A DNA stretch of 64,000 bases from CBDCWQ01 sp965223435. GTDB taxonomy: Bacteria > Myxococcota > Kuafuiibacteriia > Kuafuiibacteriales > Kuafuiibacteriaceae. Location: contig CBDCWQ010000018.1 in NCBI GenBank assembly GCA_965223435.1, positions 310,001 through 374,000 on the forward strand, in the 5' to 3' direction. The notes under the pieces are model-generated. The model saw only the letters and a program-made list of their open reading frames with translations. It ran no database searches and had not been told where the DNA came from. Below, one piece after another: positions 1-7,674 of this stretch (positions are counted from its first letter, which is position 1; each line of letters begins with the position of its first letter). The translations under genes and the position numbers were made by a program.

Positions 1-372
1 GACGAAACGAAATACTTTGGAGCCGTCAAGGGTTCTCATGCGCGGCCACAAAACCGCGTCCTGATCCATCGGGACCGTTTTTGCCGAATCGGCCAGGGCT
101 TGGGCAAACGCGCGAATCGGATCGTTCGTTTCACTGAGTGTATGGCAAAAGAGGTCTTCGATATTGCCCGTGTTCGCGGGGTTTCGATTGCGCTCCCCAA
201 GCCTGACCACCAAGTCGAATACCACGCTGACTTGCGCACCGGAGAGTCGGCCTTCGGCCTCATACTGGGATAAACGACTTCGAAAACGTTCGATGCCTCG
301 CCGGTGCTCCCGACTCAGCGCTTCGATCCGCGCGCAGTGATTTAGGGGAGCATGGTTTCCCGAGCTCGACAT
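1..372 (-). CDS. hypothetical protein, N-terminal part (runs off window)
   Basis: An uninterrupted minus-strand frame starts at an ATG at 372 and stays open to the window edge, giving 124 residues. It begins MSSSGNHAPLNHCARIEAL and has no signal peptide or membrane segment. It is rich in charged, probably helical sequence (for example EALSREHRRGIERFRSRL). It is divergent from coaBC, with about 220 bp between them that must hold promoters for both. I do not recognise the family, and the C-terminus is outside the window. Confidence 0.55.
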   Translation of the reverse strand, partial: MSSSGNHAPLNHCARIEALSREHRRGIERFRSRLSQYEAEGRLSGAQVSVVFDLVVRLGERNRNPANTGNIEDLFCHTLSETNDPIRAFAQALADSAKTVPMDQDAVLWPRMRTLDGSKVFRFV

Positions 373-595
373 GATTACCAAAAGGGGCCCGAAGACCCTC
401 TATACATCAGTAACGCGACTTGCCCAAGTTGTCGAGATTGCTACAAATTTTGTAAGGTTTGGCGGGTGAGCCATGTCACGTAATACCCAGTTTGTGGCCT
501 CATTTCATACCTGGGACAAGCCCCTATGGCCGTGAGCCCATCGCGAGAAAACCGTGTGGGTTCGCGGCGCTGTGCTACGTTTGGCCTCGGTACCG

Positions 596-1813
596 ATGCA
601 GATTCTTCTGGGTGTGACAGGTAGCATTGCCGCCTACAAGTCTGTGGAGCTCGTACGTCTACTTCGGAAGGAAGGGTGTGACGTCCACGCCAACATGACC
701 AGGGCCGGGACCCGATTCGTAACGCCCCTCACCTTTGAAGCGGTGACCGGCCACCCGGTTGCGGTGGATGTATTTCCTAGCGGCGCCCAACCAGATATCC
801 GCCATATTGCTCAGGCTGAAACTGCGGATTTGGTGCTGATCGCCCCGGCATCGGCTGATTTTTTGGCGCGCGCAGCTCATGGTCTGGCCGACGATGCGCT
901 GACGGCCGCGCTGTTGTCTACGCGGGCACCGGTCCTTGTGGCGCCCGCGATGGAATCGGGGATGTGGGCCAATCCGGTGACCCAAGACAATGTGAAACGT
1001 TTGCGGGCGCGCGGTTTTCGATTTGTCGGACCGGTGGACGGCGCGCTTGCTTCCGGGCGGTGCGGACTGGGCCGCATGGCCGAACCGGCCGAGATTTGCC
1101 AGGCGGCCATGGCCGCGCATCGTCCGCTTGATCTCCAAGGGATCTCGCTCTTGGTGACCGCGGGACCCACGTGGGAGTCGATCGATCCGGTTCGGGTTCT
1201 CTCCAATCGTTCTACTGGCGCCATGGGCATTGAGATCGCGGATGCGGCGATCGCCAGAGGCGCTTCGGTCCATCTTGTTCAGGGGCCCGGTTCGCGGACT
1301 GCAAGACCGCACCCTTCGCTGCTTTCGGTGCGGGTAGAAAGTGCCCAAGATATGCTCTCGGCGGTGTTGGGATGCAAGCAACCACCGGATGTGTTGATCG
1401 CGGCCGCGGCGGTCAGCGACTACCGTCCTAAGGAGACCCATCGGGAGAAACTCAAGCGTGGAACCCCGGCGGCCGCGAGTCTCTCTTTGGTCGAAAATTC
1501 GGACATCTTGGCGTGTGCTTCGAAACAATTTCGGGAACAGGGAACCACCTTGGTGGGCTTTGCGCTCGAAAGCGAGGCGCTTGAACATCGGGCCCGGACG
1601 AAGCTGGTCGAGAAGGGCTGTGATCTGGTTGTGGGAAATCTCGTAGGGGAGGGCACCGCCTTCGGGGCCAAAGATACCGAAGTCTTAGCGGTTTCTCGGT
1701 CCGGGGTGACTGGATTCGGTCCGGCGTCCAAAGCCAGGGTTGCTCACTTCGTTCTTGATCAGGTTGCTCGAGTCAGGGAACAACAAGGCGGCCATGAATC
1801 CGAACATGCGTGA
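596..1813 (+). CDS. coaBC: bifunctional phosphopantothenoylcysteine decarboxylase / phosphopantothenate-cysteine ligase
   Basis: CoaBC makes 4'-phosphopantetheine for coenzyme A in two cytoplasmic steps: ligation of cysteine to phosphopantothenate (CoaB), then FMN-dependent decarboxylation (CoaC). The N-terminal flavoprotein half starts MQILLGVTGSIAAYK and contains PAMESGMWANP and GRCGLGRMAEP. The C-terminal ligase half begins near LLVTAGPTWESIDPVR and contains VLSNRSTGAMG and AAAVSDYRP, the usual CoaB signatures. The frame is open upstream to 554, but the ATG at 596 gives the normal family N-terminus and about 405 residues, the usual length. Its 3' end overlaps the start of the uracil-DNA glycosylase gene, suggesting co-transcription. 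Confidence 0.95.
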   Translation: MQILLGVTGSIAAYKSVELVRLLRKEGCDVHANMTRAGTRFVTPLTFEAVTGHPVAVDVFPSGAQPDIRHIAQAETADLVLIAPASADFLARAAHGLADDALTAALLSTRAPVLVAPAMESGMWANPVTQDNVKRLRARGFRFVGPVDGALASGRCGLGRMAEPAEICQAAMAAHRPLDLQGISLLVTAGPTWESIDPVRVLSNRSTGAMGIEIADAAIARGASVHLVQGPGSRTARPHPSLLSVRVESAQDMLSAVLGCKQPPDVLIAAAAVSDYRPKETHREKLKRGTPAAASLSLVENSDILACASKQFREQGTTLVGFALESEALEHRARTKLVEKGCDLVVGNLVGEGTAFGAKDTEVLAVSRSGVTGFGPASKARVAHFVLDQVARVREQQGGHESEHA

Positions 1814-2681
1814 GCTCGAGCGATTGGCTCGCCAAATGAAGAACGAACTCGAATGGGTTTACAAGACGGGGCTCGCGCGGCCAGAGCCCCCCGATTCGAA
1901 GGTTCCTCGGGGTCGGCAGGAGGCGGGTTCGGTCGGCGTGCGGCAAGCGTCCGAGCCCCGTTCCCCCGAGTCCCGGTTTGAGTCCGAGGGCCGGCATTCG
2001 CACCCGCCAGAGGTCCGGTCTCGGTCCTCCGCGCTGCCTCTCGTTGAAGAGGAGGGTACGCCGGGCGGGCCGGCCATGGATCCGCGCCTTGCTGCGTGTA
2101 CAAGCTTGGAAGGCGTTCGCGAGATCTTGGGGCCCTGTACCCGTTGCAAACTTCACGGTTTGGGGCGCAAGCAAATCGTCTTTGGCACGGGCAATCCCCA
2201 GGCCGAACTGATGTTCGTGGGCGAAGGGCCGGGCGCCGAAGAAGATCGCCGGGGAGAGCCTTTTGTGGGGAAGGCCGGTGCGCTTCTCACTCGCATCATC
2301 GAAAAAGGTATGGGCCTTCAAAGAGAAGATGTCTATATCGCGAACATTGTGAAGTGTCGCCCTCCGAAAAACCGCGATCCTGAGGCGGACGAAGTCGCCG
2401 CGTGTGAACCGTTTTTGCTGGCCCAGGTGAACGCCATAAGACCTCGAGTGCTGGTCACTTTGGGTCGTTATGCAGGGCAGTCGCTTTTGAAGACCACCAC
2501 GCCCATTACCCGCCTGCGAGGAACCTGGTGCGCGTACAATGGCATCCCGGTGATGCCGACCTTTCATCCCGCGTATCTGCTTCGGAACCCCGCTGAAAAA
2601 CGAAAGGTGTGGGAAGACGTCCAGGCGGTTCTCGAGAAGCTTGGCCGTGCCCTGCCCGGCAAAGAGGACAAAAGCTCGTGA
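1794..2681 (+). CDS. uracil-DNA glycosylase, family 4 type (4Fe-4S)
   Basis: Removes uracil from DNA to start base-excision repair. The core has motif A VGEGPGAEEDRRGEPFVG, the KCRPPKNRDP segment and the C-terminal TFHPAYLLR motif near residue 257. Cysteines of CTRC (residues 115 and 118) plus those in VKCRPP and AACEPF match the four iron-sulfur ligands of family 4 enzymes. About 75 residues before the core are a disordered, Arg/Pro/Ser-rich linker after a short helical N-terminus (RELERLARQMKNELEW), an arrangement also seen in phage-polymerase-related UDGs. The ATG at 1794 overlaps the coaBC end by 20 nt; the ATG at 1806 is an alternative. The next gene's GTG overlaps this stop. Confidence 0.9.
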   Translation: MNPNMRELERLARQMKNELEWVYKTGLARPEPPDSKVPRGRQEAGSVGVRQASEPRSPESRFESEGRHSHPPEVRSRSSALPLVEEEGTPGGPAMDPRLAACTSLEGVREILGPCTRCKLHGLGRKQIVFGTGNPQAELMFVGEGPGAEEDRRGEPFVGKAGALLTRIIEKGMGLQREDVYIANIVKCRPPKNRDPEADEVAACEPFLLAQVNAIRPRVLVTLGRYAGQSLLKTTTPITRLRGTWCAYNGIPVMPTFHPAYLLRNPAEKRKVWEDVQAVLEKLGRALPGKEDKSS

Positions 2682-4159
2682 ATCGAACGGATCATGCCAT
2701 GTACTCCGCTTGGGCCGCGGTTGTTTTGTCTTGGGCATTTTTTTTGGGCTGTGTTCCGTCGGCCGAGGCTCAGTCGCCTTCGGCTACGCAAAAGGACGCA
2801 TCAAAAGAGCAAAAGCCTGCCCGCGCTGAACCACGGGTTTACAAAAAGCCTGAGGCGCCGGTGTACCCGGATGGTCCGGCGGAGGTACTCAGTGGTGATG
2901 TGGTGCTCGTCAAATTCGACGGAATGGTCAATCCGGGGATGGGTGAGTTCACCGTCAATGCACTCAAACGGGCTGAAGAAGAAGGTGCCCAAGCGCTGTT
3001 GATCGAGCTCAACACCCCCGGGGGTCTGGTGACCACCACCGAAAAAATTGTTCAAGGCATCCTGAGTGCTTCACTGCCGGTGATTGTCTTTGTCACCCCA
3101 AGCGGTGCCCACGCAGCCAGCGCGGGCACTTTCATTACGTTGGCCGGGCACGTTGCAGCGATGTCTCCTGCGTCACGTATGGGGGCCGCTCACCCGGTCA
3201 CCGGAGGCGGAAAAGACCCCGAAGCATCGGGTGGTACGCACATGGCCAAAAAAGTCGAGAACGACTTGGCCGCTCTGGTTGAAGGCATTGCCAAAGCAAG
3301 GCACCGCAACGTGGAGTGGGCGGTCGACGCGGTGCGGGAGTCGGTCTCTGCCGACGCGGAATACGCGCTTGAGATCGGAGCGATCGATCTCATTGCGCGG
3401 AGTCGGCAAGAGCTTTTCGAGAAGATTGATAAACGCCCCTGGCTGCTCGGCGAGCGAAAAGTGGAGCTTCGGCTCTCGAAGGCGAAGGTGGTCGAATACA
3501 CACCCTCAACCCGAGAGCGGCTTCTCAACCTTCTCGCCAATCCCGGTATTGCGATGCTTTTGGGGCTTCTCGGTCTGATCGGCATTATGATCGAGGTCTA
3601 CCATCCGGGATTGATTATTCCGGGAGTCATGGGTGTCCTGTGCGTTTTGTGTACGCTCATCGCGATGGAGCAGCTTCCCATCGATGTGGGGGCTGCTATT
3701 TTGGCGCTGGCGGGGGTCGCGCTCTTGATTGCGGAGATCTACACGCCGACTTACGGCGCGCTGGGCATTTTGGGGGTCATCGGCTTGTCGGTGGGGTCGC
3801 TTTTGTTGATCGATGCCGAGGATCCCGACTTTGCACTGGATCCCAGTTTTTCGGTTCAGCCCATCGATATTGTACCCGTTTTGGTGCTGTTTGTTGGCCT
3901 GGTGGGTTACCTTTCTTACTTTCTTGCCCGGCAGAAACGGCAGGGCCCGGTGACAGGGTCCGAAGGACTCGTGGGTTCGAGCGGACGGGTGCTTAAACCC
4001 GTGGGACCTGAAGGTGGAACGGTGTTTGTCGCTGGCGAATATTGGCAAGCGAGCGCCGACGAGCTCATTCCCGAAGACGAAGAGGTTGAGGTTGTCCAAA
4101 TGGATGGCCTGAGACTGACCGTGCGAAGAAAGAACCCAAAGAAACCAGACGTGGCATAG
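2678..4159 (+). CDS. NfeD-family membrane-bound serine protease (ClpP-class)
   Basis: Full-length NfeD: a Sec signal peptide (hydrophobic AWAAVVLSWAFFLGC then AEAQ), a ClpP-like periplasmic protease domain, four hydrophobic segments and a C-terminal OB-fold NfeD domain. The catalytic serine lies in SGAHAASAGTF and a candidate lysine in MAKKVENDL, as in the archaeal PH1510 Ser/Lys dyad. The membrane part starts near IAMLLGLLGLIGIMIEVYHPG and the OB domain follows RQKRQGPV. GTG at 2678 is preferred because AGAGG sits 10 nt upstream; ATG 2699 is the alternative. NfeD proteins normally work with an SPFH/stomatin partner. Such a gene lies at 6693-7550 on the other strand rather than next door. Confidence 0.92.
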   Translation: MNRTDHAMYSAWAAVVLSWAFFLGCVPSAEAQSPSATQKDASKEQKPARAEPRVYKKPEAPVYPDGPAEVLSGDVVLVKFDGMVNPGMGEFTVNALKRAEEEGAQALLIELNTPGGLVTTTEKIVQGILSASLPVIVFVTPSGAHAASAGTFITLAGHVAAMSPASRMGAAHPVTGGGKDPEASGGTHMAKKVENDLAALVEGIAKARHRNVEWAVDAVRESVSADAEYALEIGAIDLIARSRQELFEKIDKRPWLLGERKVELRLSKAKVVEYTPSTRERLLNLLANPGIAMLLGLLGLIGIMIEVYHPGLIIPGVMGVLCVLCTLIAMEQLPIDVGAAILALAGVALLIAEIYTPTYGALGILGVIGLSVGSLLLIDAEDPDFALDPSFSVQPIDIVPVLVLFVGLVGYLSYFLARQKRQGPVTGSEGLVGSSGRVLKPVGPEGGTVFVAGEYWQASADELIPEDEEVEVVQMDGLRLTVRRKNPKKPDVA

Positions 4160-4167
4160 AGGTTGTG

Positions 4168-5010
4168 ATGTCCGGGTGGCTGCAAGCTTTGCTCCTGGGG
4201 GTCATTCAGGGCCTCACTGAATTCTTGCCGGTGTCGTCGTCGGGGCATCTGGTGTTGGCCCAAGCGTGGTTGGGTGAGCAGTTTGTGTTCTTAGAAGACG
4301 CGGTTGCGTTCGATTTGGTGCTCCACGTCGGCACGCTTTTGCCGGTGGTTTGGTTCTATCGCACGGAGCTCAAGAATATTCTCCAATCCGTGCTCGAAGC
4401 CCGTCACGGCTGCCCCGGTGGGGACTGGAAGGCATGGGTTTTTGACCATGAAGATCGACGTTTTGCGTTGTTTGTTGTGGTGGGCACGGTCCCGCTGGTC
4501 GTGATTGGGCTCGGCTTTCGCAAGGTCTTTGAGAACCTCTTCCACAACGTGACAGCGGTCTGTATTGCTCTTTTGGTGACCGGTTCGGTGCTCTTGCTCA
4601 CGCGGGTGACCAATCGGGTTGGCTACCCTCGCCGTCACCTGAGTGTAGGCCTCGCTTTGGCGATTGGTTTGGCTCAGAGCTTAGCGATTACGCCTGGCAT
4701 TTCACGCTCCGGTTCCACCATTGCCGTGGCGCTTTTGCTTGGGGTTGAGCGCAGCGAAGCGGCGCGTTTTTCGTTTTTGCTGTCTATTCCGGCCATCATG
4801 GGGGCGGTGGTGATTGTTCTTAAAGACGGCGTTGGTCTCAATCCGCAGGCACTGGTCGCGCTGGCGATCGGGTTTTTGAGTTCGATGCTTGTGGGCTACG
4901 CCGCGCTTCGACTCCTGGTGGTGTTGGTGCGGCGAGGCGGCCTATATCGTTTTGCGTTTTACTTGATTCCGCTGGCGGTGATGGGCCTTTGGAGCACTGG
5001 CCGCTCTTGA
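4168..5010 (+). CDS. uppP: undecaprenyl-diphosphatase (BacA/UppP)
   Basis: Integral membrane phosphatase that recycles the C55 lipid carrier for peptidoglycan and O-antigen synthesis. It shows both family signatures: the first-loop QGLTEFLPVSSSGH and the second ITPGISRSGSTIA, with multiple hydrophobic helices across about 280 residues, the normal length. A ribosome-binding AGAGG lies just before the ATG at 4168; a GTG three bases upstream is also possible. It follows the NfeD gene by 8 bp and is probably co-transcribed with it. It converges on the HU gene, and its TGA stop lies inside an 18-bp tandem repeat. Confidence 0.95.
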   Translation: MSGWLQALLLGVIQGLTEFLPVSSSGHLVLAQAWLGEQFVFLEDAVAFDLVLHVGTLLPVVWFYRTELKNILQSVLEARHGCPGGDWKAWVFDHEDRRFALFVVVGTVPLVVIGLGFRKVFENLFHNVTAVCIALLVTGSVLLLTRVTNRVGYPRRHLSVGLALAIGLAQSLAITPGISRSGSTIAVALLLGVERSEAARFSFLLSIPAIMGAVVIVLKDGVGLNPQALVALAIGFLSSMLVGYAALRLLVVLVRRGGLYRFAFYLIPLAVMGLWSTGRS

Positions 5011-5060
5011 ACTACAGACCGCCTTTGAGCTTCAGACCGCCTTTGAACTACAGACCGCTT
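5007..5060. repeat. three tandem 18-bp repeats at the uppP/HU convergent junction
   Basis: Three head-to-tail 18-bp units (5007-5024, 5025-5042, 5043-5060), for example TTGAACTACAGACCGCCT, differ by only a few bases. Read on the minus strand in the HU frame they encode KLKGGL-type hexapeptides. Stop codon TAG replaces the first lysine of the unit in the first and last copies. The uppP stop TGA lies in the first unit and the HU stop in the third. Confidence 0.85.
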
Positions 5061-5323
5061 TTGAGATTGGGCGCGGGCCGGAAAGTGATGGTCTTCGAGG
5101 CTGCTATCTTGATCTCAACACCGGTGCGAGGGTTGCGTCCGACCCTCGCCGCACGCTTTCGTATGGTGAAGGTCCCGAATCCGGGATAAACAAAACGTTT
5201 GTCTTTTTTTACAGATCTAGAAATCAGGTCGAAAACCTCATCCACCAGGCCTCCCAATGCCCTCTTAGAAAGGTTTTTGCCTGAGCCTTTCTGTAGCTTC
5301 TCAATCAGTTCGGCTTTCGTCAT
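5048..5323 (-). CDS. HU/IHF-family DNA-binding protein
   Basis: Small nucleoid protein of about 91 residues. It has the HU signature FGTFTIRKRAARVGRNPRTG, followed by VEIKIAASKTITFRPA, which forms the DNA-binding beta arms and C-terminal helix. The ATG at 5323 (MTKAELIEKL) is chosen because GGGGAG lies about 10 nt upstream; the in-frame extension to 5344 (MQGRRRR) would disturb the fold. The tail ends KSGL at a TAG; the sequence beyond continues in frame as repeat-encoded FKGGLKLKGGL and then another TAG. It is downstream of the aminomutase gene on the same strand (76 bp). Confidence 0.93.
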   Translation of the reverse strand: MTKAELIEKLQKGSGKNLSKRALGGLVDEVFDLISRSVKKDKRFVYPGFGTFTIRKRAARVGRNPRTGVEIKIAASKTITFRPAPNLKSGL

Positions 5324-5399
5324 TCGCCGCCGTCTCCCCTGCAATGACTTGTGGTGAACAGAAAAAGAAGCGGAACCCTAGGGCTGAGGAACGGTCGTG

Positions 5400-6674
5400 T
5401 CAATGATCAAACTCCGAGACACCGGCGGGTGTGATGCGATCGGCCATGAGGGCTTTGGGGCGGTCGATCGTGGGCAGACCGTGTTCGTTTTTGTGGATTT
5501 CTTTTTGGACCACGGTTTGCGAAACGCGGTCGCTTGGATCTGGGTACTCCGCTGTTTTCCCTTGGTAGGTCCGAAAAGTTGTGGTGCGTGCGGTTCGACC
5601 CACAACCCAGTCGGGTTGGACCGTAATCTTACCGAGGCCTCCCGGTACGTCTACGCAAAACTGCGGGACGGCAAGGCCGCTCATATGCCCCCGCAATCCC
5701 TCGATGATGGCGACTCCTGAGGCGAGTGGGGTTCGAAAGTGTTCAATGCCCTGCGCCAGATCGCATTGATGCAAATAATACGGGGTAACGCGCATGTATA
5801 CGAGTAGGCGATTGAGATGGGCGATGGTTTCGAGCTTGTCGTTGATGCCGCGAAGAAGAACCGATTGGTTGTACACCGGTACGCCCGCGTTGATGAATTT
5901 GCTGCAAGCCTCGAACGCCCATTCCGTGCACTCTTTGGGATGGTTAAAGTGGGTCATGACGTACACTGGCGCATGTCTTGCTACAATGTTGACCAGCCGA
6001 TCGGTAACCCGCATGGGGCAGGCAACGGGCATCCGCGTAGCCAGTCGGAGAATGTCCAGGTGGGGAATTTTGCGGAGTCGTTCGAGAATGAATGAGAGCT
6101 GCCCGTCCGCGAGCATCAGTGCGTCGCCCCCCGAAATGATCACTTCGCGAATCTCTGTGTTCGCTTCGATGTAGGCAAAGGCTTCTTGGAGGAGGGCCCG
6201 AGGGGCTTGGCGTTCGGTGCGACCGACGACGCGGCGTCGGGTACAAAAGCGGCAGTAGATTGGGCATCGGTCCGCCACCAAGAGCAGCACCCGGTCGGGG
6301 TATCGATGCACGAGGTTGGGAACAATCTCGAGCGATTCCTCTCCTAGAGGGTCCGACAGTTCGTTCGGCGCGTATTCGGTTTCTCGGGGACTTGGGATCA
6401 CCTGTCGCCGGATGGGGCACGAAGGATCGGAGGGGTCAGCTAGGAGTGCGTAGTACGGGGTAATGGCGGTTCTAAAGACCCGAGAAGCATTGCGGAAGCC
6501 GGTGCGTTCTTCGGGAGAGAGCCGAAACCTTTCGTCGAGTTCGGCCAAGGTCTCGATGCGGTTTTTGAGCTGCCAACCCCAGGAGGCGAAATCTTCAGGC
6601 GCAACCGGTCTTTGGGGGTTGTACGCCCTGATATCAGGGTTTGGAAACGGTCTCTTCCGGCTGTGGATTCCCAT
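5400..6674 (-). CDS. kamA: lysine 2,3-aminomutase (KamA/YodO family radical SAM)
   Basis: Radical SAM, PLP-dependent enzyme converting L-lysine to L-beta-lysine. The cluster motif CPIYCRFC gives Cys137, Cys141 and Cys144. SGGDAL follows at 181. The PLP lysine is Lys349 in VPGGLGKI. Asp305 (HQCDLAQG) and Asp342 (FCVDVPGG) have the same spacing to each other and to the lysine as the substrate-binding Asp293/Asp330/Lys337 of the clostridial enzyme, which favours free lysine as substrate. At 424 residues it is of normal length. No efp, epmA or beta-lysine acetyltransferase gene is nearby, so whether the product serves EF-P modification or osmoprotection is open. It lies 18 bp after the slipin gene. 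Confidence 0.9.
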   Translation of the reverse strand: MGIHSRKRPFPNPDIRAYNPQRPVAPEDFASWGWQLKNRIETLAELDERFRLSPEERTGFRNASRVFRTAITPYYALLADPSDPSCPIRRQVIPSPRETEYAPNELSDPLGEESLEIVPNLVHRYPDRVLLLVADRCPIYCRFCTRRRVVGRTERQAPRALLQEAFAYIEANTEIREVIISGGDALMLADGQLSFILERLRKIPHLDILRLATRMPVACPMRVTDRLVNIVARHAPVYVMTHFNHPKECTEWAFEACSKFINAGVPVYNQSVLLRGINDKLETIAHLNRLLVYMRVTPYYLHQCDLAQGIEHFRTPLASGVAIIEGLRGHMSGLAVPQFCVDVPGGLGKITVQPDWVVGRTARTTTFRTYQGKTAEYPDPSDRVSQTVVQKEIHKNEHGLPTIDRPKALMADRITPAGVSEFDH

Positions 6675-6692
6675 CGTGTCTGTGTATTGACC

Positions 6693-7550
6693 CTATTCGG
6701 ACTCAGGCGTCTTGAGTGCCGGAGGCTGCAAGGCTGTTGGTGGGGTCCACGGTTTTGGGGTCTGGGGAGCGGTGCTGCTTGGCGCCTCTGTGCCGTCTTT
6801 GGGCGCAAAGGTTTGGAGGCCTTTCAGAAGGTCGAGCGGGATGGGGAAGATGGTGGTGGAGTTGTTTTCAATCGCGACCTCGGCCAACGTCTGCAAATAC
6901 CGCAGGGTCATGGCGCCGGGGGCGGTGGCGATGACGTTGGCGGCCTCGGACAGTTTCGCGGATGCTTGGAATTCGCCTTCGGCAGCAATGATCTTGGCGC
7001 GGCGCTCTCGTTCGGCCTCAGCCTGCTTGGCCATGGCGCGCTGCATTTCTGTGGGAAGATCTACATGTTTGAGTTCGACACTGGTGACCTTCACACCCCA
7101 AGGATCGGTGTGGCGATCGATGACTTCTTGAAGCTGCTGGTTGATTCGTTCCCGTTCGGCAAGGAGCTCATCGAGCTCGACCTGTCCGAGGATGGCTCGA
7201 AGGGTGGTTTGTGCGTACTGGCTCGTGGCGTACAGATAGTTTTCTACGTTCAGTACTGCCTTGTCTGGATGCACGACTCGAAAGTAGATGACGGCATTGA
7301 CTTTGACGGACACGTTGTCGCCCGTGATGACATCTTGTGGGGGCACATCTCGAGCGACGACGCGCAGATCGACCGTGAACATCCGGTCGATGATGGGGAC
7401 CACAAAGACCAGCCCGGGTCCTTTCGCTTTGCCGGTGAACGTACCGAGTCGCAGAACGACCCCACGTTCGAATTCTTTCACAATGCGTACGCTGCTCATG
7501 ATGAGCACGGCGAGGACGACGATGGCGAGCAACAGACCAATAGGAGGCAT
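6693..7550 (-). CDS. slipin / stomatin-like SPFH protein
   Basis: Membrane scaffold protein with an N-terminal hairpin-like hydrophobic segment (LLLAIVVLAVLIMSS), then the SPFH/band 7 domain (FERGVVLRLG, DVITGDNVSVKVNAVIYFRV, YATSQYAQTTLRAILGQ, WGVKVTSVELKHVDLP). An Ala/Glu-rich helix follows (MAKQAEAERERRAKIIAAEGE), then a Pro/Thr-rich C-terminal tail after residue 250. Slipins usually pair with NfeD proteases; the window's NfeD gene is 2.5 kb away on the other strand. This gene sits between the HelD-like and aminomutase genes in a co-directional minus-strand run, with a 124-bp gap upstream that may hold its own promoter. Confidence 0.92.
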   Translation of the reverse strand: MPPIGLLLAIVVLAVLIMSSVRIVKEFERGVVLRLGTFTGKAKGPGLVFVVPIIDRMFTVDLRVVARDVPPQDVITGDNVSVKVNAVIYFRVVHPDKAVLNVENYLYATSQYAQTTLRAILGQVELDELLAERERINQQLQEVIDRHTDPWGVKVTSVELKHVDLPTEMQRAMAKQAEAERERRAKIIAAEGEFQASAKLSEAANVIATAPGAMTLRYLQTLAEVAIENNSTTIFPIPLDLLKGLQTFAPKDGTEAPSSTAPQTPKPWTPPTALQPPALKTPESE

Positions 7551-7674
7551 AACCCAGAGGCTCGTCAGTCAGCCCACAACGAGTCAATAAGCTTTTGGTC
7601 GGCCTTGCCGTTTTCTTGGCTTTCGGGGCTTTTTTGCGTCTGCAGTCAAACTTCGGACATCTAATCACCCAGGA

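Noticed and set aside
659..1588. 309-codon minus-strand frame inside coaBC
   Set aside because: Complementary shadow of a clearly recognised gene; Arg/His-rich composition and no family features.
1773..2738. 321-codon minus-strand frame over the uracil-DNA glycosylase gene
   Set aside because: Shadow of the plus-strand gene, which carries all glycosylase motifs.
7551..7674. Rho-independent terminator between the HelD-like and slipin genes
   Set aside because: Only a loose GC stretch next to a T-run on the wrong strand; no good stem could be drawn.
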